Shown: piece after piece, positions 50,402-60,150 of the stretch
How positions within the stretch are numbered: position 1 is the first letter of the stretch
Layout of the letters: the number at the start of each line of letters is the position of its first letter
Source of the DNA: Sphingorhabdus sp. M41
GTDB taxonomy: Bacteria; Pseudomonadota; Alphaproteobacteria; Sphingomonadales; Sphingomonadaceae
DNA: 64,000 nucleotides
Direction of reading: 5' to 3'
NCBI RefSeq assembly: GCF_001586275.1
Contig: NZ_CP014545.1
Location: 832,501-896,500 of the forward strand
Notes under the pieces: model-generated
What the model was told of the DNA's origin: nothing
Database searches by the model: none
What the model saw: the letters and a program-made list of their open reading frames with translations, nothing else
Translations under genes and position numbers: made by a program

Positions 50402-50702
50402 AAAAGAAGCTGTCGATATTCGTCATTATGACGTAATTGTCGGCCCGCACATCACCGAGAAATCGACCTTGCTCAGCGAGCATAATGCTGTGGTATTCAA
50501 GGTTGCGAACACCGCAACCAAACCACAGATCAAGGCAGCCATCGAGGCGTTGTTTGATGTCAAAGTCAAGAACGTCAACACGTTGGTGCAAAAGGGCAAG
50601 ACCAAGAAGTGGAAGGGTCGTCCCTACACTCGCAATGACATCAAGAAGGCTGTTGTCACTTTGGCCGAAGGCCAGACCATTGACATCACCACGGGAGTTT
50701 AA
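50394..50702 (+). CDS. rplW: 50S ribosomal protein L23
   Basis: 102 residues, full length. L23 sits at the tunnel exit and docks trigger factor and SRP. Typical: [20 protein letters not shown] near the start and [20 protein letters not shown] in the loop. It overlaps rplD by 8 bp and is 6 bp before rplB. Nothing unusual. Confidence 0.98.
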   Translation: MAKKEAVDIRHYDVIVGPHITEKSTLLSEHNAVVFKVANTATKPQIKAAIEALFDVKVKNVNTLVQKGKTKKWKGRPYTRNDIKKAVVTLAEGQTIDITTGV

Positions 50703-50708
50703 GGGCAC

Positions 50709-51545
50709 ATGGCATTAAAATCCTATAAACCGACAAGCCCCGCCCGGCGTGGTCTTATCCTGGTCGACAAGAGCGGCCTCTGGAAAGGCAAGCCTGTCAA
50801 AAAGCTTGTCGAAGGCAAGAACAAAACCGGTGGCCGGAACAACAAGGGCCACGTGACATCGCGCGGCATTGCTGGCGGTCACAAGCAGAAATATCGTCTC
50901 GTCGACTTCAAGCGGCGTAAATGGGATATGGCTGCTACGGTTGAACGGCTCGAATATGATCCGAACCGCACCGCCTTTATTGCGCTGATCAAATATGAAG
51001 ACGGCGAACTGGCCTATATCATTGCACCGCAGCGTCTCGACGTTGGCGATAGCGTGATTGCTGGTCAGAAGACGGACGTGAAGCCAGGCAATGCGATGCT
51101 TTTGTCGCAGATGCCGGTTGGTACGATCGTTCACAATGTCGAAATGAAGCCAGGCAAGGGCGGTCAGATCGCTCGTTCTGCTGGTGCTTATGTTCAGATT
51201 GTTGGTCGTGATCGCGGCATGGTTATTGTTCGCCTGAAAAGCGGCGAGCAACGCTACCTGCGTTCCGATTGCATGGCGACCGTTGGCGCGGTTTCCAACC
51301 CGGACAATTCGAACCAGAACTTCGGCAAGGCAGGCCGCACCCGCTGGAAAGGACGTCGTCCTCTTACTCGCGGTGTTGCGAAAAACCCAGTGGATCACCC
51401 GCATGGTGGTGGTGAAGGCCGGACTTCCGGTGGTCGTCATCCAGTTACGCCATGGGGTAAGCCAACCAAGGGTGCCCGTACCCGTAGCAATAAATCGACT
51501 GACAAGATGATCATCCGGTCGCGTCACGCGAAGAAGAAGAGGTAA
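50709..51545 (+). CDS. rplB: 50S ribosomal protein L2
   Basis: 278 residues, full length. L2 is needed for peptidyl-transferase assembly and subunit joining. [20 protein letters not shown] at the start, [20 protein letters not shown], and the conserved C-terminal [20 protein letters not shown] loop with the essential His are present. Follows rplW by 6 bp and precedes rpsS by 2 bp. Confidence 0.98.
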   Translation: MALKSYKPTSPARRGLILVDKSGLWKGKPVKKLVEGKNKTGGRNNKGHVTSRGIAGGHKQKYRLVDFKRRKWDMAATVERLEYDPNRTAFIALIKYEDGELAYIIAPQRLDVGDSVIAGQKTDVKPGNAMLLSQMPVGTIVHNVEMKPGKGGQIARSAGAYVQIVGRDRGMVIVRLKSGEQRYLRSDCMATVGAVSNPDNSNQNFGKAGRTRWKGRRPLTRGVAKNPVDHPHGGGEGRTSGGRHPVTPWGKPTKGARTRSNKSTDKMIIRSRHAKKKR

Positions 51546-51547
51546 GC

Positions 51548-51823
51548 ATGGCTCGTTCCATCAAAAAAGGTCCATTTGTTGACCTCCACCTGCTGAAAAA
51601 AGCGCAGACTGCGCAGGAAAACAGTGTTCGTACACCGATCAAGACCTGGTCGCGTCGTTCTACCGTATTGCCTGATTTCGTCGGCCTGACCTTCAGCGTT
51701 TACAACGGCATGAAGTTCATCCCGGTTTCGGTGAATGAAGACATGGTCGGTCACAAGCTTGGCGAGTTCGCACCTACGCGTAACTTCTACGGCCATGGCG
51801 CTGACAAAAAAGGCAAGAAATAA
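51548..51823 (+). CDS. rpsS: 30S ribosomal protein S19
   Basis: 91 residues, full length. S19 binds 16S rRNA in the head next to S13. [20 protein letters not shown] at the start, [19 protein letters not shown] in the core, and the basic end HGADKKGKK. Its stop TAA overlaps the ATG of rplV as TAATG. Nothing unusual. Confidence 0.98.
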   Translation: MARSIKKGPFVDLHLLKKAQTAQENSVRTPIKTWSRRSTVLPDFVGLTFSVYNGMKFIPVSVNEDMVGHKLGEFAPTRNFYGHGADKKGKK

Positions 51824-52206
51824 TGGGTAAGGCATCATCACCCCGCCGTGTTGGCGACAATGAAGCTTTGGCTGTAGGCAATTCCATTCGTGGTTCTGCC
51901 CAGAAGCTTAACTTGGTTGCACAACTGATCCGCGGCAGAAAAGCAGAAGACGCTTTGAACATCCTGTCCTTCTCGAAAAAGTCGATGGCCAAGGATGTCA
52001 GCAAGGTTCTCGCTTCAGCAATTGCCAATGCCGAGAATAATCACAATCTGGATGTTGACGCACTGATCGTTCACGAAGCGAGCGTCGGCAAGTCTATCAC
52101 GATGAAGCGCTGGAAAGCGCGTGCTCGTGGTCGTTCAGCCAAGATTATCAAGCCATTTAGCCGCGTTCGCATTGTCGTGCGCGAGCATGAAGAGGAAGAG
52201 GCGTAA
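51823..52206 (+). CDS. rplV: 50S ribosomal protein L22
   Basis: 127 residues. L22 has a long hairpin in the exit tunnel, where macrolide resistance changes occur. [20 protein letters not shown] and the loop [20 protein letters not shown] are clear. The start codon overlaps the rpsS stop. Slightly longer than E. coli L22 (110). The stop is 2 bp before the start of rpsC. Confidence 0.98.
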   Translation: MGKASSPRRVGDNEALAVGNSIRGSAQKLNLVAQLIRGRKAEDALNILSFSKKSMAKDVSKVLASAIANAENNHNLDVDALIVHEASVGKSITMKRWKARARGRSAKIIKPFSRVRIVVREHEEEEA

Positions 52207-52208
52207 CC

Positions 52209-52910
52209 ATGGGTCAAAAGAGTAATCCTATCGGGCTTCGCCTGCAGATCAACCGGACCTGGGACTCTCGCTGGTATGCGGAAGGATCCAACTACGGCGA
52301 TCTCTTGATGGAAGACATCAAGATGCGGAAATATATCTTTGAGAACCTGCCACAGGCAGCGATTTCAAAGGTTGTGATCGAACGTCCGGCCAAGACATGC
52401 CGCGTTTCGATCTATGCTGCACGTCCGGGCGTTATCATCGGCAAGAAAGGCGCGGATATCGAAAAACTGCGTCGCAAGCTGAGCGACATGTCCTCCGGTG
52501 ACGTATCTTTGAACATCGTCGAAATCCGCAAGCCGGAAGTCGACGCGAAGCTGGTGGCGCAGGGCATTGGTGATCAGTTGATCCGCCGCGTTGCTTTCCG
52601 TCGTGCCATGAAGCGTGCGGTTCAGTCCGCTCTGCGTTTGGGCGCTGAAGGAATTAAGATTGTTTGCGGTGGCCGTCTCGGCGGAGCAGAAATTGCTCGC
52701 GTGGAATGGTATCGCGAAGGCCGCGTGCCGCTTCATACGCTGCGCGCCAATATCGACTATGCCGAATATGAAGCGCTTACCGCTTATGGCATTATTGGTA
52801 TCAAGGTCTGGATTTTTAAAGGCGAGATATTGGGTCACGACCCGATGGCTCAGGATCGGTTGAATGTGGAAGCACAGACTTCCGGCGTCCGTCCGCAGCA
52901 CCAACGTTGA
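52209..52910 (+). CDS. rpsC: 30S ribosomal protein S3
   Basis: 233 residues, full length. S3 is a KH-domain protein at the mRNA entry site with helicase function. [20 protein letters not shown] at the start, the KH motif [14 protein letters not shown], and [20 protein letters not shown] near the C-terminus are present. Precedes rplP by 24 bp. Nothing unusual. Confidence 0.98.
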   Translation: MGQKSNPIGLRLQINRTWDSRWYAEGSNYGDLLMEDIKMRKYIFENLPQAAISKVVIERPAKTCRVSIYAARPGVIIGKKGADIEKLRRKLSDMSSGDVSLNIVEIRKPEVDAKLVAQGIGDQLIRRVAFRRAMKRAVQSALRLGAEGIKIVCGGRLGGAEIARVEWYREGRVPLHTLRANIDYAEYEALTAYGIIGIKVWIFKGEILGHDPMAQDRLNVEAQTSGVRPQHQR

Positions 52911-52934
52911 TTTTTGAGGAATAGGTAGAGCATC

Positions 52935-53366
52935 ATGCTGCAACCCAAGAAACATAAGTTCCGCAAGGCTTTCAAAGGCCGGATTAAAGGCAAAGCGCCA
53001 GGTGGCTCTAGCCTGAATTTCGGTAGCTATGGCCTGAAAGCCATGGAGCCTGACCGTATTACTGCGCGTCAGATCGAAGCGGCTCGCCGCGCGATCACGC
53101 GTCACATCAAGCGTCAGGGCCGGTTGTGGATCCGGATTTTCCCGGACGTGCCAGTATCCAAGAAGCCTGCCGAAGTTCGTCAGGGTAAGGGTAAGGGCTC
53201 GGTAGAATATTGGGCTGCTCGGGTTAAGCCAGGTCGGATTTTGTTCGAACTGGACGGCGTTCCCGGACCGATTGCAGCGATCGCTTTCGAGCGGGCAGCG
53301 ATGAAGCTCCCGATCAAGACAAAGGTTGTGGCCCGCCTCGGCGATACGTCACATCTGGAAGGTTAA
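52935..53366 (+). CDS. rplP: 50S ribosomal protein L16
   Basis: 143 residues. L16 helps position the CCA end of A-site t[23 protein letters not shown] at the start, [20 protein letters not shown], and the conserved Arg site ([21 protein letters not shown]. coli R81 region) are seen. A GAGGAATAGGTAGAG ribosome site precedes the ATG. The stop is 5 bp before rpmC. Confidence 0.98.
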   Translation: MLQPKKHKFRKAFKGRIKGKAPGGSSLNFGSYGLKAMEPDRITARQIEAARRAITRHIKRQGRLWIRIFPDVPVSKKPAEVRQGKGKGSVEYWAARVKPGRILFELDGVPGPIAAIAFERAAMKLPIKTKVVARLGDTSHLEG

Positions 53367-53371
53367 GCTAG

Positions 53372-53590
53372 ATGAGCATGAAAACAGAAGATTTGCGGAC
53401 CAAAACCGACGATCAGCTCGAGACCGAACTGGGCGAACTGAAGCGCGAGGCATTTAACCTGCGTTTCCAGGCTGCGACCAATCAGCTCGAAAAACCAAGC
53501 CGGACGCGGGAAGTGCGTCGCACGATCGCCCGGATCAAAACATTGCAGGCCGAGCGTGCAAGCGCCGCTCCCGCAGAAGCTAAGGCGTAA
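53372..53590 (+). CDS. rpmC: 50S ribosomal protein L29
   Basis: 72 residues. L29 is a helical-hairpin protein near the tunnel exit. DDQLETELGELKREAFNLRF and the REVRRTIARIKTLQAERASA helix are characteristic. A short Ala-rich C-terminus (AAPAEAKA) is an addition. 9 bp before rpsQ. Confidence 0.97.
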   Translation: MSMKTEDLRTKTDDQLETELGELKREAFNLRFQAATNQLEKPSRTREVRRTIARIKTLQAERASAAPAEAKA

Positions 53591-53599
53591 GGAACCGAT

Positions 53600-53962
53600 A
53601 TGCCAAAACGTATTCTCACCGGCACGGTTGTGTCAGACAAGGGCGACAAGACTGTTGTCGTCAATGTCGAACGCAAGGTTAAGCACCCGCTTTACGGAAA
53701 AATCATCCGGCGCTCGAAAAAATATCATGCGCATGATGAGAAGAATGAAATCAGCCTGGGCGAAACCGTACGGATTGAAGAAACCCGTCCGATTTCCAAG
53801 CTGAAGACCTGGAAAGTTCTGGAACGGGTCGGCGCAGCAGCCGGTGTTGCAACGCCAACGGTCAGCGAGATTACGGCAAGTGATCCGAAAGACGAAAAGG
53901 TCAAGGCACCAGTGAAGCCAGCGGCAGAAGAAAAAGCCGAAGCTACGCCAGCCGCCGAATAG
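53600..53962 (+). CDS. rpsQ: 30S ribosomal protein S17, with C-terminal extension
   Basis: 120 residues, compared with about 84 in E. coli. S17 stabilises 16S domain I. The OB-fold core spans residues 1-78: [40 protein letters not shown], and [15 protein letters not shown]. The last 40 residues are rich in Ala, Lys, Glu and Pro ([19 protein letters not shown]), probably disordered. A double hairpin follows in the 81-bp gap before rplN. Confidence 0.96.
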   Translation: MPKRILTGTVVSDKGDKTVVVNVERKVKHPLYGKIIRRSKKYHAHDEKNEISLGETVRIEETRPISKLKTWKVLERVGAAAGVATPTVSEITASDPKDEKVKAPVKPAAEEKAEATPAAE

Positions 53963-53971
53963 TTTAGAATA

Positions 53972-54020
53972 TCCCGGGTCTGCCGGGATGACGAAGTAGG
54001 AAACGCCCGGTAGATCCGGG
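53972..54020. repeat. Double hairpin (REP-like) between rpsQ and rplN
   Basis: TCCCGG (53972-53977) pairs with CCGGGA (53983-53988), and CCCGG (54006-54010) with CCGGG (54016-54020). GGGATGACGAAG after the first stem matches the CGTCATCCCGG repeat class. The insertion lies inside the ribosomal operon without a T run, so transcription probably passes. Confidence 0.65.
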
Positions 54021-54043
54021 TTTATGAAGAAGGAATTGGATCC

Positions 54044-54412
54044 ATGATCCAGATGCAATCGAACCTGGAGGTCGCTGACAATAGCGGCGCCAAACGCGTG
54101 CAGTGCATCAAGGTGCTGGGCGGCTCGAAGCGTCGCTTTGCCGGCGTCGGCGACATCATTGTCGTGTCGATCAAGGAAGCAGCGCCGCGCGGCAAGGTCA
54201 AGAAGGGCGACGTTCACCGTGCGGTGATTGTTCGTACCAAGAAAGACATTCGTCGCAAGGACGGATCGGTCATTCGGTTCGACAGCAATGCAGCGGTTCT
54301 GGTGAATAATAACCAGGAGCCAATTGGCACCCGTATTTTTGGCCCCGTGGTTCGCGAACTGCGTGCGAAAAAGCATATGAAAATCATCAGCCTTGCGCCG
54401 GAGGTAATTTAA
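54044..54412 (+). CDS. rplN: 50S ribosomal protein L14
   Basis: 122 residues, full length. L14 lies at the subunit interface. [20 protein letters not shown] at the start, then [20 protein letters not shown] and [26 protein letters not shown] ribosome site precedes the ATG. First gene after the repeat; starts the spc part. 2 bp before rplX. Confidence 0.98.
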   Translation: MIQMQSNLEVADNSGAKRVQCIKVLGGSKRRFAGVGDIIVVSIKEAAPRGKVKKGDVHRAVIVRTKKDIRRKDGSVIRFDSNAAVLVNNNQEPIGTRIFGPVVRELRAKKHMKIISLAPEVI

Positions 54413-54414
54413 TC

Positions 54415-54738
54415 ATGGCCAACGCAAAAATCAAAAAAGGCGACACCGTTGTTGTTCTGTCCGGCAAGGACAAGGGCAAATCGGGTGAAGTCACGAAAGT
54501 GATGCCGAAAGATGGCAAGTGCATCGTTTCCGGTGTGAATATTGCTATTCGCCACCGCAAGCCGACCCAGGCAAGCCCGCAGGGTGGACTGGAACGTCGC
54601 GAAGCGGCGATGCACATCAGCAAAGTGGCTCTGGCTGACCCGAAAGACGGCAAGCCGACGCGGGTCCGATTTGAAAAGACAGAAGACGGAAAGATGCAGC
54701 GTATCGCTGTAAAGTCCGGGGAGAAGGTCGATGGCTGA
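54415..54738 (+). CDS. rplX: 50S ribosomal protein L24
   Basis: 107 residues. L24 is an assembly initiator with a KOW domain: [20 protein letters not shown] near the start; then [20 protein letters not shown] and [16 protein letters not shown]. Overlaps rplE by 8 bp (54731-54738), so translation is coupled. Nothing unusual. Confidence 0.98.
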   Translation: MANAKIKKGDTVVVLSGKDKGKSGEVTKVMPKDGKCIVSGVNIAIRHRKPTQASPQGGLERREAAMHISKVALADPKDGKPTRVRFEKTEDGKMQRIAVKSGEKVDG

Positions 54739-55318
54739 TAAAAAATATATTCCGCGCATGCGCACGAAATATGACGAGGAAATCGTCAAAGCGATGCAGG
54801 AAAAATTTAACTATTCCAACCACATGGAAGTGCCTCGGATCTCGATGATCACGATCAACATGGGTGTGGGCGAAGGCAGTCAGGACAAGAAGAAAGTCGC
54901 GACTGCTGCTGCAGAAATGGAATTGATTGCTGGTCAGAAGCCAGTGATCACCAAGGCGAAAAACTCGATCGCGACGTTCAAGTTGCGTGAAGGCATGCCG
55001 ATTGGTTGCAAAGTCAATCTGCGCCGGGAACGCATGTATGAATTTATCGATCGTCTGGTGACGGTCGCAATGCCACGTATCCGGGATTTCAGGGGTCTGA
55101 ATCCGAAAAGCTTTGACGGTCGTGGCAATTTTGCCATGGGCCTGAAAGAGCAGATCATTTTCCCCGAGATCGCCTATGACAACATCGACGTTGTCCGCGG
55201 CATGGACGTGATCGTGACGACAACAGCAAAAACAGACGACGAAGCGCGTGCGCTTCTGGCATTGTTCGGTTTCCCGTTCCCCAAAGAGGAACAATCGGAA
55301 GAAAAAGAAGCCGCGTGA
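54731..55318 (+). CDS. rplE: 50S ribosomal protein L5
   Basis: 195 residues. L5 binds 5S rRNA and the P-site t[23 protein letters not shown] at the start; [40 protein letters not shown]. The C-terminal tail is Glu/Lys-rich ([11 protein letters not shown]), a modest extension over E. coli (179). Overlaps rplX by 8 bp. Confidence 0.98.
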   Translation: MADKKYIPRMRTKYDEEIVKAMQEKFNYSNHMEVPRISMITINMGVGEGSQDKKKVATAAAEMELIAGQKPVITKAKNSIATFKLREGMPIGCKVNLRRERMYEFIDRLVTVAMPRIRDFRGLNPKSFDGRGNFAMGLKEQIIFPEIAYDNIDVVRGMDVIVTTTAKTDDEARALLALFGFPFPKEEQSEEKEAA

Positions 55319-55355
55319 GCGCGCTTCATTATACGGAAGGACGAGAACTTAAGTC

Positions 55356-55661
55356 ATGGCGAAACTGAGTTCCATTAACAGAAACGAAAAACGCAAACGG
55401 ATGGTGAAGAAATACGCCGGCCGTTATGCGAAACTGAAGGCGATGGCATCGGATCAGTCTCTTGACGAGACAGAACGTCTGATGGCGCGCCTGAAAATGG
55501 CGGAAATACCGCGCAACGCGAATCCAACCCGCGTGCGCAACCGCTGTGAAACCACAGGACGACCGCGCGGTTATTACCGCAAGTTCCGCCTGTGCCGCAT
55601 CGAGCTAAGGGACATGGCCAATAAAGGTCTGATTCCTGGCGTAACGAAATCAAGCTGGTAA
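55356..55661 (+). CDS. rpsN: 30S ribosomal protein S14
   Basis: 101 residues, the long form without a zinc-binding CxxC pair. S14 is part of the 30S head. [20 protein letters not shown], then [20 protein letters not shown] and the C-terminal [11 protein letters not shown] are typical. 37 bp after rplE; AGGACGAGAACTTAAGTC precedes the ATG. Stop is 12 bp before rpsH. Confidence 0.97.
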   Translation: MAKLSSINRNEKRKRMVKKYAGRYAKLKAMASDQSLDETERLMARLKMAEIPRNANPTRVRNRCETTGRPRGYYRKFRLCRIELRDMANKGLIPGVTKSSW

Positions 55662-55673
55662 GGGAGAGATAAT

Positions 55674-56069
55674 ATGGCTTTTACCGATCCCTTGGGTGAC
55701 ATGCTCACCCGTATCCGTAATGGACAACAGGCACGCAAAGACAGCGTCGTAACACCTGCGTCCAAACTGCGTGGTGCCGTCCTCGAAGTGTTGCAGCGCG
55801 AAGGTTATATTCGTGGCTACAGCGAAGAAGAGGTCAACAAGCACCCCGGTCTGCGGATTGAACTGAAATATTTTGAAGGGCAGCCGGCAATTCGCCACGT
55901 GGCCCGTGTTTCAAAGCCTGGTCGTCGCGTCTATAGCGGTTCGGAAGATCTGCCACGGGTTCGCAACGGCTTGGGCATAACAATCGTATCGACGCCACAA
56001 GGTGTTCTCTCTGACGCAGAAGCGCGTCAGGCGAAGGTCGGCGGCGAAGTACTGGCTGAGGTATTCTAA
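55674..56069 (+). CDS. rpsH: 30S ribosomal protein S8
   Basis: 131 residues, full length. S8 binds the central domain of 16S rRNA and in E. coli also represses the spc operon. [20 protein letters not shown] at the start; [20 protein letters not shown] and [20 protein letters not shown] at the end. 2 bp before rplF. A GGGAGAGATAAT ribosome site is visible. Confidence 0.98.
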   Translation: MAFTDPLGDMLTRIRNGQQARKDSVVTPASKLRGAVLEVLQREGYIRGYSEEEVNKHPGLRIELKYFEGQPAIRHVARVSKPGRRVYSGSEDLPRVRNGLGITIVSTPQGVLSDAEARQAKVGGEVLAEVF

Positions 56070-56071
56070 TC

Positions 56072-56605
56072 ATGTCCCGTATTGGCAAAAAATCAGTGGC
56101 TATTCCGGACGGCGTCACTGCCGTGATGGAAGATGGTCTGGTCAAGGTCAAAGGACCAAAGGGCGAGCTTTCGACCCCGATGGTTGATGATCTGACCTAT
56201 GAACTGGGCGACGGTGGATTGCTGGTCAAGCCAGCAAACAAGTCGAAAACCGCCCGTGCATTCTGGGGAATGCAGCGCACCTTGGTTCAGAACCTGGTCG
56301 ACGGCGTAACCGCCGGCTTCACCAAGGTTCTGGAAATCAACGGCGTTGGTTATCGTGCAGCAGCTCAGGGCAAGAACCTGAACCTGCAACTCGGTTACAG
56401 CCATGATGTGAACTTCGCGATCCCGGACGGTATCGAGATCAAGACACCGGACCAGACGACGATCGAAATCACCGGCATGGACAAACAGCAAGTTGGCCAG
56501 GTCGCTGCTGAAATCCGGCGCTGGCGCAAGCCCGAGCCGTATAAAGGCAAGGGTATCAAATATCGCGGCGAATATATTTTCCGCAAAGAAGGGAAGAAGA
56601 AATAA
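56072..56605 (+). CDS. rplF: 50S ribosomal protein L6
   Basis: 177 residues, full length. L6 lies near the factor-binding centre. [20 protein letters not shown]; then [20 protein letters not shown]; and the C-terminal [20 protein letters not shown]. 3 bp before rplR. Nothing unusual. Confidence 0.98.
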   Translation: MSRIGKKSVAIPDGVTAVMEDGLVKVKGPKGELSTPMVDDLTYELGDGGLLVKPANKSKTARAFWGMQRTLVQNLVDGVTAGFTKVLEINGVGYRAAAQGKNLNLQLGYSHDVNFAIPDGIEIKTPDQTTIEITGMDKQQVGQVAAEIRRWRKPEPYKGKGIKYRGEYIFRKEGKKK

Positions 56606-56608
56606 GCC

Positions 56609-56962
56609 ATGGCGAATATTTCTCAGTTCAAACGGCGCCAGCAACGCGTACGCAGCAAATTGCGGAAGCGCGGGCTCTCAAAGCCTCGTTTGTCCGTCCA
56701 TCGTACGAGCCGGCATATCTATGCTCAGGTCATCGACGATGCCGAGGGCAAAACGCTGGCTTCCGCTTCGACCATCGACAAGGCGTCTACAGTCAAGACT
56801 GGCGCGGATAGCAATGCTGCTGCCGACGTTGGCAAGCGCGTAGCTGAAGCTGCCAAGAAGGCAGGCGTTAAAGAAGTAATTTTTGACCGTGGCGGGTTCC
56901 TGTTTCACGGACGTGTGAAGGCTCTGGCCGACGCAGCACGTGAAGGCGGATTGGAGTTTTAA
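56609..56962 (+). CDS. rplR: 50S ribosomal protein L18
   Basis: 117 residues, full length. L18 carries 5S rRNA to the 50[41 protein letters not shown], and the C-terminal [20 protein letters not shown] are diagnostic. Its stop is 1 bp before the rpsE ATG. Nothing unusual. Confidence 0.98.
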   Translation: MANISQFKRRQQRVRSKLRKRGLSKPRLSVHRTSRHIYAQVIDDAEGKTLASASTIDKASTVKTGADSNAAADVGKRVAEAAKKAGVKEVIFDRGGFLFHGRVKALADAAREGGLEF

Positions 56963-56963
56963 T

Positions 56964-57734
56964 ATGGCTGATGACAAAACAACACCAGAAGGCGCGGCAC
57001 AGCCGGGCACCACTGGCGAAGGCAATCAGCCGGTAGCAGCTGTAGCGGCTGAAGCTAAAACGGGCGGCGCTCCTGATCGTCCTGCACGTGGTGGAAACCG
57101 CGGCGGCGGCGGTGGCAATCGTGATAACCGTGGCGGCGGTCGCGACAATCGTGGCGGCGGACGTAACAATCGCGGTGGCCGTGGCAACAATGACGGCGGC
57201 GAAGAGCTGATCGAGAAATTGGTCCACATCAACCGCGTTTCCAAGACTGTTAAGGGCGGTAAGCGCTTCGGTTTTGCTGCACTGGTTGTGGTTGGCGACG
57301 GCAAGGGCCGCGCGGGCTTCGGCAAGGGCAAGGCACGCGAAGTGCCGGAAGCCATTACCAAGGCAACTGCTGCTGCAAAGAAATCGATGGTTCGTGTACC
57401 GCTTCGTGAAGGCCGTACGCTGCACCATGATGGCACTGGCCAATTTGGCGCCGGTAACGTCACCGTTCGTTCGGCACCTGCTGGTACCGGTATCATTGCC
57501 GGCGGTCCAATGCGTGCCGTTTTCGAAAGTCTCGGCGTTTCAGACGTTGTGACCAAGTCAAATGGTACAGCCAATCCTTATAACATGATCCGCGCAACCT
57601 TTGCTGCGCTGGCAGATCAATCGAGTCCCAAATCCGTGTCCCAGCGACGCGGCAAGAAAGTGACCGATCTGCTTGCACGTGCTGGCGGTTCGGCTGCTGA
57701 AGTGGCAGCAGATGCCGCAGCAGTTACGGAGTAA
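56964..57734 (+). CDS. rpsE: 30S ribosomal protein S5, with R/G/N-rich N-terminal extension
   Basis: 256 residues against about 166 in E. coli. The conserved S5 starts near residue 81 ([20 protein letters not shown]); the RNA-binding and beta-alpha domains follow ([20 protein letters not shown] and [20 protein letters not shown]). Residues 1-41 are Ala/Gly/Pro-rich, and 42-79 are repeats of RGG, NRGGG and DNRGG, an RGG-box-like tail. S5 helps decoding accuracy and mRNA unwinding. Start ATG 56964 lies 1 bp after rplR. Such RGG extensions recur in sphingomonads. Confidence 0.97.
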   Translation: MADDKTTPEGAAQPGTTGEGNQPVAAVAAEAKTGGAPDRPARGGNRGGGGGNRDNRGGGRDNRGGGRNNRGGRGNNDGGEELIEKLVHINRVSKTVKGGKRFGFAALVVVGDGKGRAGFGKGKAREVPEAITKATAAAKKSMVRVPLREGRTLHHDGTGQFGAGNVTVRSAPAGTGIIAGGPMRAVFESLGVSDVVTKSNGTANPYNMIRATFAALADQSSPKSVSQRRGKKVTDLLARAGGSAAEVAADAAAVTE

Positions 57735-57740
57735 TTTTTG

Positions 57741-57920
57741 ATGGCTAAAATTAAAATCAAGCAGATTGGATCTCCGATCCGTCGTCCGGAATCCCAGCGC
57801 AAAACGCTGATCGGTCTCGGCCTCAACAAGATGCACCGTGTTTCCGAACTGGAAGATACCGCTGAAGTCCGCGGTATGATCGGCAAAGTACATCACCTGG
57901 TGGAAGTTCTTGAAGGGTAA
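57741..57920 (+). CDS. rpmD: 50S ribosomal protein L30
   Basis: 59 residues. ATG 57741 is chosen; a TTG three bases upstream is less likely. [20 protein letters not shown], then [20 protein letters not shown], and [10 protein letters not shown] are typical. It lies between rpsE and rplO, as in all spc operons. Nothing unusual. Confidence 0.97.
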   Translation: MAKIKIKQIGSPIRRPESQRKTLIGLGLNKMHRVSELEDTAEVRGMIGKVHHLVEVLEG

Positions 57921-57965
57921 GACCCGAGACTTCCGTGCGACTAAAAGCGAAAGCGAGTACACGAC

Positions 57966-58520
57966 ATGAAATTAAACGAACTTAAAGACAATGATGGCGC
58001 GCGCAAATCGCGCATGCGTGTTGGCCGGGGCATAGGCTCGGGCAAAGGCAAAACCGGCGGACGCGGCCAAAAGGGCCAGAAGTCCCGTTCCGGTGTTTCG
58101 ATCAACGGATTTGAAGGCGGTCAGATGCCGCTCCACATGCGTCTCCCGAAACGCGGTTTCAACAACCCGTTCGGCACCGACTATGCGGAAGTCAACCTGG
58201 GCATGATCCAGAAGTTCATCGACAGCAAAAGCCTCGATGGCAAAGGCACGATCGATCACGCAACGCTGAAAGCTGCTGGTCTGGCTCGTGGCGGCAAGGA
58301 CGGCGTCCGTCTGCTTGCCAAAGGCGAATTGAAAGCCAAAATCACGATCACCGTTGCCGGTGCTTCGAAAGCTGCAGTTGCAGCGGTCGAAAAAGCGGGC
58401 GGCAAGGTCGAAATCCTTCCAGCGGGTGGCGAACGCCGACCCAAGGGCGAGAAAAAAGCTGTAGCTTCTAAGCCTGCACGCGAGAAAAAAGCCTTGAACA
58501 AGGCGAAAAAGAACGATTGA
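57966..58520 (+). CDS. rplO: 50S ribosomal protein L15, with basic C-terminal tail
   Basis: 184 residues; E. coli has 144. L15 is a late-assembly protein. [20 protein letters not shown] at the start, then [20 protein letters not shown] and [19 protein letters not shown]. The tail from about residue 150 is Lys/Ala-rich ([20 protein letters not shown]). Last gene before a strong terminator, so the S10-spc transcript ends here. Confidence 0.97.
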   Translation: MKLNELKDNDGARKSRMRVGRGIGSGKGKTGGRGQKGQKSRSGVSINGFEGGQMPLHMRLPKRGFNNPFGTDYAEVNLGMIQKFIDSKSLDGKGTIDHATLKAAGLARGGKDGVRLLAKGELKAKITITVAGASKAAVAAVEKAGGKVEILPAGGERRPKGEKKAVASKPAREKKALNKAKKND

Positions 58521-58526
58521 TCTTCG

Positions 58527-58555
58527 AGAGGCGCTAGATTTAGCGCCTCTTTTTC
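58527..58555 (+). terminator. Strong Rho-independent terminator between rplO and secY
   Basis: AGAGGCGCTA (58527-58536) pairs perfectly with TAGCGCCTCT (58541-58550) around a 4-base loop, followed by TTTT. It splits the normally continuous spc operon. Confidence 0.92.
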
Positions 58556-58600
58556 TGGCCCCTTGTTTTTGATGCACTAACATCCGATATGGGGCGGGTT

Positions 58601-58683
58601 GCATAGCTGCAAAAGCAGCTATTCATCTCCGGAGATTGCAGCAAGTCGCAATAGTTGGAGATGGGCCTCTGCCTCCGCAGGGG
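58601..58683 (+). promoter_or_regulatory. Structured leader upstream of secY
   Basis: Three hairpins can form in the 165 bp before secY: AGCTGC-AAAA-GCAGCT (58605-58620); CATCTCC (58624-58630) with GGAGATG (58657-58663), enclosing ATTGC/GCAAT (58635-58639, 58648-58652); and CCTCTGC/GCAGGGG (58666-58672, 58677-58683). This could be a regulatory leader RNA. No promoter hexamers are convincing. Confidence 0.4.
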
Positions 58684-58719
58684 CGCGTTGCAAACTAATA
58701 GTGGGCAGGGAAGTCAAGC

Positions 58720-60093
58720 ATGGCATCAAGAGCCGATCAGGTCGCAGCGAATCTAAGCCTGGCAAAATTTGGCGAAGCGACCGAATTGCGTAAACGTATC
58801 TGGTTTACGCTTGGCGCGCTTATCATTTTCCGTCTTCTCAGCTTCGTTCCGCTGCCAGGCGTGGATCCAGTCGTACTGGCTGATCTTTATGATCAGACCC
58901 GTGGCGGCGTTCTCGATATTTTCAACACATTTTCAGGCGGTTCGCTCGAGCGGATGAGCCTGATTGCGCTGGGCGTGATGCCCTATATTACCGCTTCGAT
59001 TGTGGTTCAGCTGGCGGCTGCATTGTCGCCGACACTGGCTGCGGTCAAAAAAGAAGGCGAATCCGGGCGCAAGAAACTCAATCAATATACCCGCTATGGT
59101 ACGGTTGGTCTGACCGCCGTCCAGGGCTATTTCATTGCCGTCGGCCTTGAAAGCTTCGCCTCCCAATCGGGTCTGCAAGCGGTTGTCGAGCCTGGCTATA
59201 TGTTCCGCGTTGGCGCGGTTATCAGCCTTGTCGGCGGTACATTGTTCCTGATGTGGCTGGGTGAGCAGATCACCAGCCGCGGTATCGGTAACGGTATCTC
59301 GCTGATCATCATGGCCGGTATTGTCGCCCAGATGCCGACCTTCGTCGCCAACCTTATGGAAGGCAGCCGCAGCGGTTCGATCAGCGCTCTGACGATCGTT
59401 GGCCTGATTGTGATGGTTGCCGGACTTATATTGTTCATCAGCTTCATGGAGCGGGCCCAGAGAAGGGTGCTGATCCAATATCCGAAGCGCGCCACCCAGC
59501 ATGGGGTAATGCAGGCCGATCGCAGCCATTTGCCGCTGAAGGTGAATACCGCAGGTGTTATCCCGCCGATTTTCGCCTCCTCTCTGCTGCTGATGCCGCT
59601 GACGGTGAGCCAGTTTGCCGGAAACGCGACATCTGGAGAAACGGCATTCGGCGATTTTGTTATCATGCTGAACCAGTATCTCGCGCATGGTCAGCCACTC
59701 TACATGGCGCTTTACGCAGCGGGCATAATCTTCTTCTGTTTCTTCTACACCGCAGTTGTCTTCAATCCGGAAGAAACCGCAGAAAATCTCAAGAAAAATG
59801 GTGGTTTCGTCCCTGGCATTCGCCCGGGCAAGAATACGGCTGATTATCTCGACTATGTGCTGACCCGGATTACCGTGGTTGGCGCGGCCTATCTTGCCTT
59901 TGTCTGTGTTCTGCCGGAATATGTCATGGCCCAGACGAGCCTGCCGATCTTCTTCCTTGGCGGTACCAGCCTGCTGATCGTCGTCAATGTGACGGTCGAC
60001 ACGGTTACCCAGATTCAGAGCCATTTGCTGGCGCTGCAATATGGCGATCTGCTCAAAAAAGCGAAACTCAAGGGAGGTCGGCGTAAACGCTGA
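58720..60093 (+). CDS. secY: Preprotein translocase subunit SecY
   Basis: 457 residues. SecY is the ten-helix channel through which secreted and membrane proteins pass. FRLLSFVPLPGVDP near the start, FNTFSGGSLERMSLIALGVM, and YIPKRATQHG-type loop (VLIQYPKRATQ), and the C-terminal LKKAKLKGGRRKR are characteristic. It follows a terminator and a structured leader, so it probably has its own promoter. adk is 57 bp downstream. Confidence 0.97.
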   Translation: MASRADQVAANLSLAKFGEATELRKRIWFTLGALIIFRLLSFVPLPGVDPVVLADLYDQTRGGVLDIFNTFSGGSLERMSLIALGVMPYITASIVVQLAAALSPTLAAVKKEGESGRKKLNQYTRYGTVGLTAVQGYFIAVGLESFASQSGLQAVVEPGYMFRVGAVISLVGGTLFLMWLGEQITSRGIGNGISLIIMAGIVAQMPTFVANLMEGSRSGSISALTIVGLIVMVAGLILFISFMERAQRRVLIQYPKRATQHGVMQADRSHLPLKVNTAGVIPPIFASSLLLMPLTVSQFAGNATSGETAFGDFVIMLNQYLAHGQPLYMALYAAGIIFFCFFYTAVVFNPEETAENLKKNGGFVPGIRPGKNTADYLDYVLTRITVVGAAYLAFVCVLPEYVMAQTSLPIFFLGGTSLLIVVNVTVDTVTQIQSHLLALQYGDLLKKAKLKGGRRKR

Positions 60094-60150
60094 TTTTCAC
60101 ACGCGTCAATTTTTGCATTAGAATAATTACATCATCACGGGGGTAATCGT

